The notes under the pieces: generated by a model | What the model was told of the DNA's origin: nothing | The model's input: the letters and a program-made list of their open reading frames with translations, nothing else | The model's database searches: none | Program-made: the position numbers and the translations under genes | In this document: piece by piece, positions 42,950-53,977 of the stretch | Layout: every line of letters starts with the position of its first letter | How positions within the stretch are numbered: position 1 is the first letter of the stretch | Source of the DNA: Micropterix aruncella | Taxonomy: Eukaryota > Arthropoda > Insecta > Lepidoptera > Micropterigidae | Assembly: GCA_944548615.1 (NCBI GenBank) | Contig: OX155980.1 | Coordinates: 57,905,494 to 57,969,493, forward strand | Reading direction: 5' to 3' | Length of the DNA: 64,000 nucleotides

Positions 42950-43470
42950 ATACATCGTCTACGCTTTCATCCCATGGGTTTCCATTACGCTCTCAGGAAA
43001 TTCTATTACTGGCTTTTACCTCTCCATTCATCAACTTCCATGTCTAAGTCATTGCCAATGCAGGCGGCCCGAATATGGAACTCTGTGCCTTTGCCACTGT
43101 GTCAACTTGAAAACCTAAGCGGGTTAAAAAAATATTTTATTATACATTTGCTTAACATAACAGTCCCCTTCTCCCTCACTCGCCTTCTAGTTTGTTCTTA
43201 TATCCTATTCCTACTTTTAATATTGAGTTGATATATGTTTTTAACTTCTTTTTTATTTTCTTTATTAAGTTTATTACTTATTGATTATCACCTTATCACG
43301 CCTTATCGATATCACTTATTGATTTTAACAAAAAATACTTTTGTTATATAATAATTTGACAACATACATTTAGTCACATTAACCCTGGCGGTTTGGTCGT
43401 AAGATATTGCTAATTGGCCATAGGCTCACAATGTTGTTCTCTACTGTGAGTGCAAGAAACTTTCAAACAA
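42950..43470 (+). mobile_element. LINE C-terminus with SINE-like 3' tail
   Basis: It reads YALRKFYYWLLPLHSSTSMS, AARIWNSVPLPL, then LENLSGLKKYFIIHLL, a typical LINE ORF2 end. About 150 bp on, GTCGTAAGATATTGCTAATT, GGCTCACAATG and a CAAAC-rich end resemble the SINE S1 tail. A related 70-bp piece lies at 19255-19325. Confidence 0.6.
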
Positions 43471-43861
43471 ACTATATTATTTTACCTTTCGAACATAATT
43501 GATTTTTTGCGAATTTTCTAAAATACATATAATGTTTTGAATGAACGGTTTTTGCGCGTCTCACAAGTTGAGCTGAGACCATTTTTGGATAAATAGTTGG
43601 ATTTTTTACACAATAAATTATTTATTTATATTTTGTTTTTTGTTACATCATTCAAAAAAGGTGAACATATATTATTCAAATCAATGTATCGACCACAAAG
43701 TACTAGTGATATATTAGTTATATTTTATAAAATAACATATCTAACTAAATTTAAATACCCAAATGCAATATCTATGTACAATAAAATATTAAAACATCAA
43801 AATCGTTAGGTTAGCATAAACATTTTAAATTTTGTGAATTATATTGATATAAAAACAGCAT
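43471..43861. other. AT-rich, no gene recognised
   Basis: A 70-codon plus frame (43597-43809) is AT-driven with no domain. Confidence 0.3.
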
Positions 43862-44515
43862 TTATTATATAGCGTATTAGATTGCTTAACTCCGTACTAC
43901 GTTTTGGTAGCTATTATTTTACTGCAAACGCAATGTGTAAGATGGTAGGTACTCGTGTTGCCATACATTGATTAATTTTCTCTTATGTTCAATATGGTGG
44001 CGTTAGAGCCAGTATGGTAGTGCACTATAGCTCTAAACAAGCATAAAATGTATCTTATCTCGAAATAAAGTTATAGCATAATAACAAACGATTTTTTTAA
44101 ATTCTAGCTCTTACTATTTTAATATTATTTAGATAAAGATGATTTTTTTAATTGGCATACAGTTTTCAATACATGTTAATTACGCACTATAAGTTTATAT
44201 AGACTAATATATAGCACTCCATCCATTTGTATTATTTCCATGATTTAGACAGTTTATATAGGTATATTAGTAAAAATGCAATAAATAGTAAAAAAAATAA
44301 ATGAATGCTATTATTTTTATCTTTGGTTAAATTTTTGGGATTTTATAATTATGTCAGTCCTTAATAAAATACCATTATTATAAATTTTATTATAGATAGC
44401 CTAATAAATTGCTGTTAGTTTCGCCTGACAATGCTATCAGCGCCTTCTGCATGTCGCCGGCGAAGATAGGTAGCCAAAACGTACGTTGAGCAATCTATTA
44501 CCATATATAATCAAT
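43862..44515 (+). mobile_element. Family B element, copy B7 (both ends)
   Basis: The left end TATAGCGTATTAGATTGCTT and the right end GTTGAGCAATCTATTACC with ATATATAATCAATT are inverted relatives. Internal landmarks are complete. At about 650 bp it is the best full-length example here. No transposase is encoded. Confidence 0.75.
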
Positions 44516-44804
44516 TATAAAAGCAACTGAGGAAAGACAGCAAACTACCATTTATTGATGAAAGAATATGAAGAAACTGAAAAGGTAAAACAATACTCCA
44601 CGTTGGAAAAAAACTGACAAATGAAATAAAATGAAATAAATAAAGGTTTTGACTGTTTGTATGACCTGTTTCTAACAATTCATGGTAGTATTTTTTCAAT
44701 GCAATTCATTTCAATTTATAATCATGTGCTTGTGGTATAGTAACATATATGTTTACAATTATTTAGTGCCGCACAACCTGCCTTTTAGACGTACATTTTT
44801 TTTT

Positions 44805-44930
44805 TACCACATAACTGAATAGAGATATGACATTCAACAACAAATAAAAATATTTAAAAATAAACACAAAATAGCACAAAATCAGTTAGGTTAGGTATCA
44901 AAAAATAAATTAGTGTATTATAAAAATTAT
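44805..44930 (-). repeat. Family D repeat, copy D1
   Basis: CACATAACTGAATAGAGATA, ATGACATTCAACAACAAATA and AGCACAAAATCAGTTAGG recur as an inverted copy at 46060-46199 with only scattered changes over about 125 bp. Confidence 0.65.
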
Positions 44931-46000
44931 TTGGTTGATATAATTAAAATTTACCCGGAAAATAAACAACAGTAAATAATAACTCAGAATAAAATTTTAA
45001 TATAAACAAAAATAAAAACAAACAATATAAACAATAATAATAATAGGTTAAACATAGTCAATACTCAAAAGAATCAATAATAAATTGTCATAATATAACA
45101 ACAACAAAAAAACACAGTAGATAAAACAAAAATGAGGTGTCCCTAAAATCAAAGTACCTATATTAGTTTATGTTATTCGGTTATATTATATTAAATTAGG
45201 TTATTCGGTTATGATAATAAACAAGATAGATTTTCTTTTTGTTTTAAAATAAGTAAGATACTTAACTAGTATCATGCAAAAAGCTTGTAATAACTACCTG
45301 TTACTTCTAGTAGCTATTACCTGTATTACCAACTGTAGTATATTGTGACCCACCCAGAGAGAGGTAAATTCGACAATTGGATACGAATATAAAAAGAAAA
45401 GAAAAATAATTATTTTGATGCATATTGATCCTTGATGTTACACTTCGTACGAAACACACTGTACATGGGCCTCAGGGATGTATGAATAATGATACAGTGT
45501 AAGAGGGAAGTTGACACATCATCGGCCCCTGTGTCTATTGGCTGCTGACGAGCAGTCATTCATGAAATCATTACCAAAAAAGATGTATTTGACAACCCCG
45601 TGAAACTTCGGGATTTCTACAAAAAAACAAAGAAATTTTAGGGGTTATTCTGCAATGGAAAATGTGGTCAAGGCATGTGTCTTGTTGTATTTTTAGTACG
45701 TGATTATACGCAACGGCTCATCCATAAACCATATGGTAGGTATATAATGGGGGAGGGAAGGGGGAGGAGGTGCAGGGCCACCGTATACCATCCAGTAGCT
45801 TTACTCTCGAGCTACAAGGCAATGCGGGAAGAGGGTGCGAGGAATGTGGGCAGAGGGATACGTCCCGACGAACGTGAACATTTAGCATTACGGCCAGGTA
45901 AAGGATGGCGACTTCGAGCATTCGGACATCTGCGTAAGCCGAGTAGTGGAACATCTGGCGAGCAAATGCGATCCCTTACGACTCGTGTCGTATTCGTTTT
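44931..46000. other. Unique region, no gene assigned
   Basis: 44931-45640 is AT-rich. 45720-46000 is GC-rich and purine-rich (GGGGGAGGGAAGGGGGAGGA) with a 114-codon plus frame (45675-46019) and mirrored minus frames. That frame runs into the end of family C copy 2, so it is probably chance. Confidence 0.3.
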
Positions 46001-46001
46001 G

Positions 46002-46696
46002 GGAATAACTGCAGAATAGGAACCTCTCTCCAAAAAAAAAAAATATAGACTAATGGAAGTAGGACATACTCAGTCAAATCATATTTATACCAAACTAATT
46101 TATTTTTTTGATACCTAGCCTAACTGATTTTGTGCTATTTTGTGTTTATTTTGAAATATTTTTATTTGTTGTTGAATGTCATATCTCTATGCAGTTATGT
46201 TTTATTTTAATGCTAAATCTGGAAGACAATTCTGTCGGTCGCTATAAATAAGCGAGATATAGGCATTCAAATTTGAAATTTTATATGTGCACAAACAGGC
46301 CAAAATAAAAAAAATAAAAATTCACCACGCTATATTCACCACGCTGATTCCGAATCTTCCATAATCTTTATTCGATCTAAATAAATAAGCGAGATATAGG
46401 CATTCAAAATGTTCATTTTAATGTCAAGAATGATGCGGCCGTTTTGTTTGTACACACCGTGTTTGTACATTCGAGTATATCTTAATATCGATAACAATTA
46501 GCGATATTACAGAAAATATAACAATTAGCAGAATTTACGAAACGAAATATTTTGAAAAAAAAACGATCAGAAAAATACATATTTTCGCGAAACTTTAAAA
46601 AAAGTGCAGTATTTTCGATGTTTTTTCAATGACTTTGCATATTGATGACAGAAGATATCCTGAAATGTCGTTTGTTTCAGGTTACCTTTAGTCAGG
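46002..46696 (+). mobile_element. Family C transposon, copy C2 (left half)
   Basis: It starts GGAATAACTGCAGAATAGGA and follows C1 through AATAAGCGAGATATAGGC, ATTCCGAATCTTCCATAAT, TTGTTTGTACA and the first internal unit (GTTTGTTTCAGGTTACC), then stops. A family D copy (46060-46199) is inserted near its left end. Confidence 0.7.
46060..46199 (+). repeat. Family D repeat, copy D2, inside family C
   Basis: TTGATACCTAGCCTAACTGA, TTTTGTGCTATTTTGTGTTT and GTCATATCTCTATGCAGTTA are the reverse of D1. C1 at the same place reads straight through, confirming an insertion. Confidence 0.65.
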
Positions 46697-46784
46697 CCTT
46701 GAACATGTACAGTCACTCGACATATCGTTATAGCCACGGTACATTTCATTACAAATTTACGCTTGTTTGTTTATTTGTTTATAC

Positions 46785-46965
46785 TTACATTTATTGTTAA
46801 ATTTTACAATGGGCGGGTTTATTGTCATACGACAATCTATTTTAACCACGGAGCAGCTAACTTCCAACCAATCCTACTATGATGAGTTTACATGTATATG
46901 TACGAGTAACATGTGTGTAAAAGTGTGTCTGGTTATTGCATTCGATTGATAGAAATGAAATGCAA
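46785..46965 (-). repeat. tRNA-headed SINE, copy S3 (body and tail only)
   Basis: ACAATGGGCGGGTTTATTG, GTCATACGACAAT, CCTACTATGATGAG and ATTGCATTCGAT match S2 in order. The head is lost. It is interrupted at 46839-46868 by a micro-insertion. Confidence 0.7.
46839..46868. mobile_element. Micro-insertion MP4 inside a SINE, empty site known
   Basis: S2 reads GACAATCT-CTTACAAC-CAACCC at this place. S3 reads GACAATCT-ATTTTAAC-[CACGGAGCAGCTAA]-CTTCCAAC-CAATCC. The extra 22 bp equal a 14-nt insert (46847-46860) plus an 8-bp duplication of CTTACAAC, both copies since mutated (5 of 8 and 7 of 8). The insert is almost identical to that at 6359-6373. Confidence 0.7.
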
Positions 46966-47249
46966 TTATTCAATAGCCTATAACTTTTGAACAGCGCTTA
47001 CACGTAAGTGTCTGTGTTGTTTATTTTAATGAAAACATATTTTTCATTATTGTAAAATTAAATATAGCAATATTATTACCACGAAATTCGGGAGAAGAAG
47101 CTTTTATAATGTTTCATTTCAAAATAATTACGAAAAACTAAACTAATATACGACAAGGAGTATAAATATTTAGGCTATTTCTGCAAAAAATATTTCTGTT
47201 TTTCTAAAATTCAGTCTAGAGATTCATTAGACAGAAAATAACATAAAAA

Positions 47250-47350
47250 ACGAATTTACTCGAAGTTTCGGCGAGGATTCAACCGCCGTTGTTTAGGGTA
47301 CACTAAATTTTATTTTATCTTATTTATAATGTCAAACGATAATTTTCGAT
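47250..47350 (+). repeat. Family E fragment
   Basis: AAAAACGAATTTACTCGAAG, TTCGGCGAGGATTCAACC and TTATCTTATTTATAATG match family E ends. Confidence 0.5.
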
Positions 47351-48127
47351 TTCCTATTAGACAGAAAATTAAAAATATACAAAATTAATATTAACTACAT
47401 ATCTTTTATACTTGTATGATCCATGCCTGGTTAAACTATAGCTATGTCTTCTGCAACGATACAGTAGTAATTTGTATGTAATCGTATCGTATCGTTTTTG
47501 TTTTTGGCGGGGCCATAGGGCTGAGGCTGCCGCGTCATTTGTGCCCTCTGCGCAGCGCTGTCTCGCTTCTTCGTTGTTTTACGAATATTTATTAGCCAGT
47601 GAAAATATTGATACCTTTAAACGTACTAATTTTTCATTACTTATCATCGTTGATACTGTACTACAGAATTGAACCAAATTATTATTAACAAATGAATTTA
47701 TTTTATATTAACAAATTTTAATTCGGTTTTTAGCCGTTTCAATGTATTAGTAGGTACACATACATAGAATACATGTCAGGTAAAATGCCCTTATAGATGG
47801 CGTGCTTTGACCCAGAAATTAAGTAAACAAAAACAAATAATGGTATACTGACTCAATTGTAAGTTGCGAGAAAATGAGATTATATCCCATTATGTGTCTC
47901 AACGATTGGCCTACTAAGTAATAGGCGCGGCGCTTAAACAAATTTCATTTATGACCTAGGTATATAAATGCACTTCGGGATTCTACCCAATTGTGCCTAA
48001 AAACAACATATTCTAAATACTTATTAATATTCAGTACAATAAAAACAAACAAAGCGACGAAACGGCAAAGCAACTTTCTAGTATGCTATTTTATTTCATC
48101 AATAAATCAATAAAAATAAAAAAAATG
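47351..48127. other. No gene recognised
   Basis: A short GC-rich patch (47505-47580) stands in AT-rich sequence. A 66-codon plus frame has no domain. Confidence 0.3.
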
Positions 48128-49086
48128 GAAATCCTTATCAGTTCAGTTTCCGTCCTGGCTATAGCACTACCTCTGCTCTTGTTAAAAATAATTGACGAAG
48201 CACGTAAAGCTATGGACCAGAGACAACTCACTTTGCTTGTTCTCTTAGACTTTAGCAGCGCCTTCAACTCTGCCGACTTCGACTTGCTTGTTGCACGGCT
48301 ACAAACTCTCAACTGTTGGCAAACCGTTATTAATTGTTTCAGCTCCTATCTCAGAGCCAAACAACAGCGTATACAAGTGGGCGATCGATCATCCAAATGA
48401 GTTAATCTAAAAGCTAGAGTTCCACAAGGTGCAGAGCTGTCCCCTCTTCTTTTATCAATTTTATAAATCCCATCTCCAACCAAGTTCGTGGATATACTCA
48501 TCTGTATGCAGATGATGTTCAAATATATAATCATTTCTCTCCCGAAAACATCAATTCCTCGATCGCCAACATAATCTCCGGAGGTCGTAAATTACTCATT
48601 GGAGGTCGTAACTTGCTCTCCAGAGTAAACGTAAAGTCCCTTCCGCTTTTAAAACTTACCCTTGTCGCAAAAAGTGAAAGATCTTGGTCTAATTGTCGAT
48701 GAACATTTCTCCTGGCAACCACAAGTTGACGAAGTAAGTCGCAAAATATTTGTTAGTTTTCACCCTCTTCAAACGCTCAGAAGACTTCTTAATATTCACA
48801 CAATGTAATCTCTTGCACAGTTTCTCCTCTTACATTTTCTTGGCTATGCAGGTGTGGCTTATCTCGATTTATCAGAGGAACTGCTCAACAAACTTCAACG
48901 TTTGCAAAATGTATGCATACGATTCATCTTCAGTCTACATACGTAAGTATGATCACGTGTCCGAATATAGGGCACAGTTAAAGGGGGTATTTACCGCTGT
49001 GTTTAGGTTAGTTGTAACTTGTAAGACATTGCCATGTGGCAATAAGCTCGCCTTTTTGTATAATAATTAAGTGAAAATAAAGAGTA
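48128..49086 (+). mobile_element. LINE with reverse transcriptase and SINE-like 3' tail
   Basis: It starts YQFSFRPGYSTTSALVK (48143-48194), shifts frame, then reads IIDEARKAMDQRQLTLLVLL, DFSSAFNS (first catalytic D region), INCFSSYLRAKQQRIQVG and VPQGAELSPLLLS. The YADD region is also present in a shifted frame (LYADDVQIYNHFSPEN, 48499-48546). C-terminal parts follow (LDLSEELLNKLQRLQNVCIR, YDHVSEYRAQLK). It ends with CTTGTAAGACATTGCCATG, TGGCAATAAGCTCGCC and AATAAAGAG, the same tail order as the SINE. Internally deleted and frameshifted. Confidence 0.75.
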
Positions 49087-49328
49087 TATTATTAATCCAA
49101 CAGAAAATTTGTCAGTTCGCGAATTAATGTGCATATGCCTTATCGACGCGCAATTTGAATGTCGTGTATGCCTTACTCTCTCAATTGCCTCGTAAGTACT
49201 CTCGGGTCACCCTTCACACTAATACATTCAACCGGCTTACGATATAACAATCGACTTGCAACTTTTGGACTAAGTCCACATTAGCACATAATAATGTACT
49301 TTTACATATGTATACAATGATGGTGTTT
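49087..49328. other. No gene recognised
   Basis: Short unique AT-rich spacer. Confidence 0.3.
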
Positions 49329-49837
49329 TATAGGGTTTACCAATAAGGGCGAGTCGATGTTGACAGTCTATGGCGGCCATGTTTTTTTGGCGGCGTCTGT
49401 CAAATCCGCTTATTATTCAGTCACTGATGCCAAAACACCATGGGAAGTTACACGATTGAGCAGCACGTCTAAACATTATTATCGAAATGAGTGGTTGTTA
49501 GTGCATGGTTATCTCTCGCGGAGGTCTCGCCACCAAAATCGTGCGATTTGACCACGGTAGACTTTTTCTTGTGGCGTTTTCTGAAGTCGCAGGTCTATGC
49601 CGCAATCGATCGATGCCCTCAAAGTCAACATAACCCAGGCCATCGCTCTTATTCCGCCGAATCTATGCAGCAGTCATTGAAAATTGGACCTCTCGGATCC
49701 GTGACACCGCGCGAAGCTGCTTCGGATATTTGAACGATGTCCATAGTCCATACATAATTTAGTTAATTGTTTAAACACACAGCTTGTTTATTGCACAGTC
49801 ATTCTACATCGACCCGCTCTTATTGGAAAACCCTATA
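49329..49837 (+). mobile_element. mariner/Tc1-superfamily deletion derivative, 505 bp
   Basis: TA flanks lie at 49329-49330 and 49836-49837. Inverted ends are TAGGGTTTACCAATAAGGGC and TAGGGTTTTCCAATAAGAGC, continuing GTCGATGT. A short N-terminal piece (MGSYTIEQ, then in another frame HYYRNEWLLV) is fused to a C-terminal piece, PPKSCDLTTVDFFLWRFLKS then QVYAAIDRCPQS, and a stop at 49731. 'DLTxxDFFLW' is the last-aspartate region of ITm transposases. The catalytic centre is deleted. Confidence 0.75.
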
Positions 49838-50649
49838 TTTTTACTTAGTTAATTCGAAGAAATACCGTTTTAGTAAAGGGTGCCATTTCAGATTTTTGTT
49901 TAATGGGGTGTGGGTATAAAATGCGACCGATTGTCCCGGCGACCCTTTCATAAGTCGGTGGCGCGGTGAGAATATTTATCTCGATAACACCTCAAAGAGT
50001 GTACCGCGGCTTAGGGGATTAACCTGTCATGTTCTGTCAGCCGCGTGACGAAGGTCAAAGCAGCGCGGGCGCTGCATGCATTGCCCAACGCCCCAATTCA
50101 CTCACTCACTATCACTACCTACACCGCTTTTTTACCCGATCTCACTATCGAGTCTCATCTCACCTAACCTCACAACCTCAAAATAATAAACAAGTTTATT
50201 AAAAAAAACAACCTTTTATGGTGTAGAAATTTTGAAATTCAATTTGGCGATCACTCCCCCCCCCCCCCCATCACCACCCACACCCCTTCCTTTTTAGCTT
50301 TATTTGATGCTTTCCGAATATAACTACTTAATCACGAACCGTGTATTCCAGACGACATGGATATCTCATACGTGACTCAGACCTACCGTGTATTGTACCT
50401 AAATATTTGTCGTTGAGGTAAGTGCCACTAATTTTTAATTATTACCGTAAATGCGAAAAAGTTTTATGTCGAGAGCATAATATGGACATGTTTTAGTCAG
50501 CCAAAGCTGTTTTAGGCTGATTTAAAAGAATTCAACTGATTCGTATTTAATATAAAGTGTCCTATTTACTTAATACTAGTGTCAAATAATCTAATTAATA
50601 ATTTAATATATTTAGTATAATAAAAGCACAATATATTTAGTTCAAGTCT
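49838..50649. other. Unique segment, GC-rich at 49910-50160, no gene assigned
   Basis: It contains GTGACGAAGGTCAAAGCAGC (nuclear-receptor half-site-like AGGTCA) and a C-run of about 14 at 50257. No coding features. Confidence 0.3.
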
Positions 50650-51190
50650 CTCATAATTCACTTCGCCAGACTTACAGCATACAGACTGAAGTGTTTGGGA
50701 GAGTGGAAATGAGGGCACAATCATCCTGAGCTAAACCTTCTCCACAAAATCCCATTTACCATGACCCAGGATCGACTACAAAAAAAAAATTGGTAGAGAA
50801 GTCCTATAAAATCCTAATCCCCACCAGGGAAGACTGGAAAAATCCGCAAGTGGCTCCAAAGCCACAACGCGGACGCCTGGTTCAACGACGGATCAGGACC
50901 AATGGACGTTTTGGGTCAGATTTTTTTTTTTCAAAAGAAAACCAAGGCCCTACTTGACATGAGCAAGAAGAACCTTAGAAACCACTGTCGGACTCCTCAC
51001 CGGACACACTACCCTTAGGGCACATCTATTCAACCTTGGCTTGACCGAGAGCAAGGACTGCCAAATATGTGGCGAAGAACCTGAAGACAGCATACACATC
51101 GTCGCTGCCCAGGCCTCGCCGCAAAAAGACACAGTTTACTGGAACGAGCCTTTCTCGACCCTAGCGATTTGCCCAACTGTAATCACCATT
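50650..51190 (+). mobile_element. LINE fragment with RNase H motif
   Basis: DAWFNDGSG near 50868-50895 matches the first catalytic-aspartate motif of LINE RNase H domains ('FTDGSG'). After a deletion the C-terminal zinc-like region follows: VGLLTGHTTLRAHLFNLGLT then CQICGEEPEDSIHIVAAQA. Clades with RNase H (I/LOA/R1-like) are candidates. Frameshifted. Confidence 0.65.
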
Positions 51191-51476
51191 TGCATATAAC
51201 TGATCTCTATTTGATATTACAATCTGATTGAACTGATAAGCAGTACCGGGCTAATAGCTGACCAGTTAACTAACCACAAAGTCGGTAGTTACAAAAAAAT
51301 CTTATAGATAATATAGAATAAATAATCTTATAGAAATAAGCCCTTACTCCGTTTGCTACTACTAATTCAATTATCAAGAATTTAATATTTTTTGTCTATT
51401 TATAAAATTAATAATAATAGCAAGAACAATAATATTGCATAATATGTAGTAGTTCTATTTATCTTCCTCTTTTTCT
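51191..51476. other. No gene recognised
   Basis: Short AT-rich unique sequence. Confidence 0.3.
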
Positions 51477-52217
51477 TCTTATATATATAAATGAATCGCC
51501 GTGCGTTAGCCTCCCAAGATCTCGAAAATGACTCGACCGATTTGAATTATATTTTTTTTGTTTTGTTTGCCTTGATTCAGGGGTGGTTTATAAAAAAAAA
51601 TATTTAGGAAAAATTAAAAGAAAATCGAAAAAAACAAAATTGGTCATTTTGGGAAATGGGCCACTTTCAATAGATGGCGTTCGCGGCGATCCTATTTTTT
51701 GACAGCTGCGCCATCCATAACTGTTATTCATTCATGCGATTGTGTAAAATTTCAAAAAGTCGAAAAGTCGAAAGGTTGAAAAAGTCGAAAAAGTCAAAAA
51801 GTCAAAAAAGTCGATAAAGTCGAAAAAGTCGAAAACGTCGAAAAAGTCGGAAAAGTAGAAGTAGAAAAGTCGGAAAAGTAAAAAAAGTCAAGAAAGTCGA
51901 AAAAGTCTAATAAGTCCAAAAAGTCGAAAAATGCATAAAATTCGAAAAAGTCGAAAAAGTCGAAAAAGCCGAAAAGTCGAAAAAGTCGGAAGAGTCGAAA
52001 AAGCATTTATATTTCATCATGTAAATAAAATACATTTTATTTATTTTACAAACGACTTTCATGTAATCACCAAACGAAACTGAAACCGTACATGGTTCGG
52101 CCATATTATAGATTTCAATGAATTGGATTTGGAAGGTTGATTAGGATCAATAAACGCTTGTGAAGAGTTACAATCAAATTAATTTTAGGTGGTACGAAGT
52201 TCGCCGGGTCATCTAGT
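51477..52217 (+). mobile_element. Non-autonomous Helitron carrying a minisatellite
   Basis: The 5' end begins TCTTATATATATAAATGAAT then CGCCGTGCGTTAGCCTC. The 3' end reads GGTACGAAGTTCGCCGGGTC then ATCTAG followed by T, the CTAG end with a short GC-rich hairpin region typical of lepidopteran Helitrons. The exact 5' base is uncertain. It encodes no Rep/helicase. Confidence 0.7.
51752..52000 (+). repeat. Minisatellite of 9-bp AAAAAGTCG units
   Basis: About 27 units of AAAAAGTCG with point changes and one-base length differences fill this span inside the Helitron. The minus frame full of F, D and S residues is produced by the repeat. Confidence 0.9.
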
Positions 52218-53389
52218 ATATAATGAAAACTAAAAAAAAATATCATGTTAACAATAAGTAATGATAATTACTGTATTTTAAATTAATAAAAAATAAGTAA
52301 ATGATAATCATGCGTCAATTTAGAGCATAATTGTCTTTTTGTACATCACATTAAGATTATCTTTCTAGGGTTAAGGGACAAATTTATTACATGGTGAAAA
52401 ACGCATTAAAGTTTTTATAAATATGGAACTTCCGCTATCTGGAATTTAATTCAATTATGGTGCTGTTACTTGATATGCCTTTTCTATGGAATTTTGCAAT
52501 ATAGTATAGTTTAGTGATAAAATATAATTTTCGTCCTTTCTATCGGCTATCTTTCCGTGAAACAAAATAATATGCAAATGGTGATTCCGTTATCTTCACT
52601 TTTACTAATGTATTTAATTTGATATCATAGTGTAAACTTTCTATTTATTATACAGTATGCTCATACCATATACAAATCATATTTCTAAGGATACCTAGAT
52701 CAAACGAAAGATTAAAAAAAAAATCTTTTCTTGTACCTATGGTTAGAAGATCTCCTTAAAAAAGGGATTATTCTGCATGGAAAACTATGTTAAAAATTAT
52801 TCACATTTGTTTATATAGGGTTTGGTTAACCGAGAAAAAACATTCTGAATGTAGATCAAAATGTTATTTTTTCCTGGTATATGTGGAACAAATAAAATTA
52901 ATTAAGATACCATATAATCAGAAAAGATAATTAGTCTTAAGAGTACATACTGAAAAAATACAAAACATATTAATGACATCAGAAATATTGGTAGTCAGAT
53001 AAATAAAATGTAAGATGAATAAAATAATATATGTGTATATAAATAAATATTTTAAATTTGAATATAAAATATAACCAAAACTAAAAACTATAATAGCGAA
53101 TAACTTGCATAATATATCGTAACTGGAATACAATTAATAAAATCAAATCAAATCCGTGCGCCGCCGTCATAATATTTTTTATCCTAATAAACACGCCAAA
53201 CGCTCAGTAAGAAAGTTTAATTTTGAGTTGTTTTGATGTAGACTAGGCATTCGGTGTTGGTTGCGACAGTTCGAGCACTATTTCGTCTTTATTTCAAGGC
53301 AGGCTTATTTGTATTTATATTTAAATGTAAAGTACATAAATAAATGTACCGTCCTGAATTGGCTCGACTTTTTTGTATGGTCAGCTCAA
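52218..53389. other. AT-rich, no gene recognised
   Basis: No repeats shared within the window except an AAATC run near 53143, which resembles LINE tails. A 71-codon minus frame is AT-driven. Confidence 0.35.
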
Positions 53390-53580
53390 TAGTCATTATC
53401 AGGTTCTAATAATAACGTTAAGCACAGTTTAGGCACATTTTCGTATTTCGTTTCTGCACGGTCATGACGAATGGGGTTAAATTAGGAGCTGTTCGGAATT
53501 AACTTAAGAACGGTCGAAAATCGAGCAGTCATAACTCATAGGCGCTTAATCGGGAAGTTTTAATAAACGTATTTTGTGAA
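53390..53580 (+). repeat. Dispersed repeat family K, copy K1
   Basis: TATCAGGTTCTAATAATAAC, TTTAGGCACATTTTCGTATT and CTTAAGAACGGTCGAAAATC recur inverted at 61430-61640. Confidence 0.6.
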
Positions 53581-53977
53581 ACTTGCCTTTTTACGTGATA
53601 TTCAATTGAAATTATCAATATATTATTACTAGATTAAAAAACATATAATAACTTTTTATTCACATAGGTAATATATTGTATTTAGATTCATCTCATCGGC
53701 ATGGAAATAATAATAATAATTAAAACACCTCTTACTTTCAATAAAAAAGGCGAGAGTATTGCCTTGCGGTTATATCTATCAAGTAACCTATGTATATCTT
53801 GAGTGTTTATTACAAGTTTTGAGTCGGCTACACAAACTAAAAATAAAAACCATACAATAAACAGAAACTGCAAAAAAGAGAAAAGCAGAATGAATAAAGA
53901 TGCAGAGGAAAAGAAGAAGACGAAGGAAGGAAAGGTAAGCGAGAAGGGGAGTAGGAGGGCTGGTTATGTTATGGTCT
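53581..53977. other. No gene recognised
   Basis: AT-rich; A- and G-rich near 53870-53960, where a short lysine-rich frame (53803-53997) follows from composition. Confidence 0.3.

Noticed and set aside
45675..46019. 114-codon plus-strand ORF as a gene
   Set aside because: GC-rich composition explains the openness, it has no domain, and its end lies in the family C terminal repeat.
44805..46199. One large transposon with 125-bp terminal inverted repeats
   Set aside because: The right copy is inside family C, whose left terminus would then fall within the element; independent insertion fits better.
51794..52104. Phe-rich ORFs on the minus strand
   Set aside because: Produced by the AAAAAGTCG minisatellite read in reverse.
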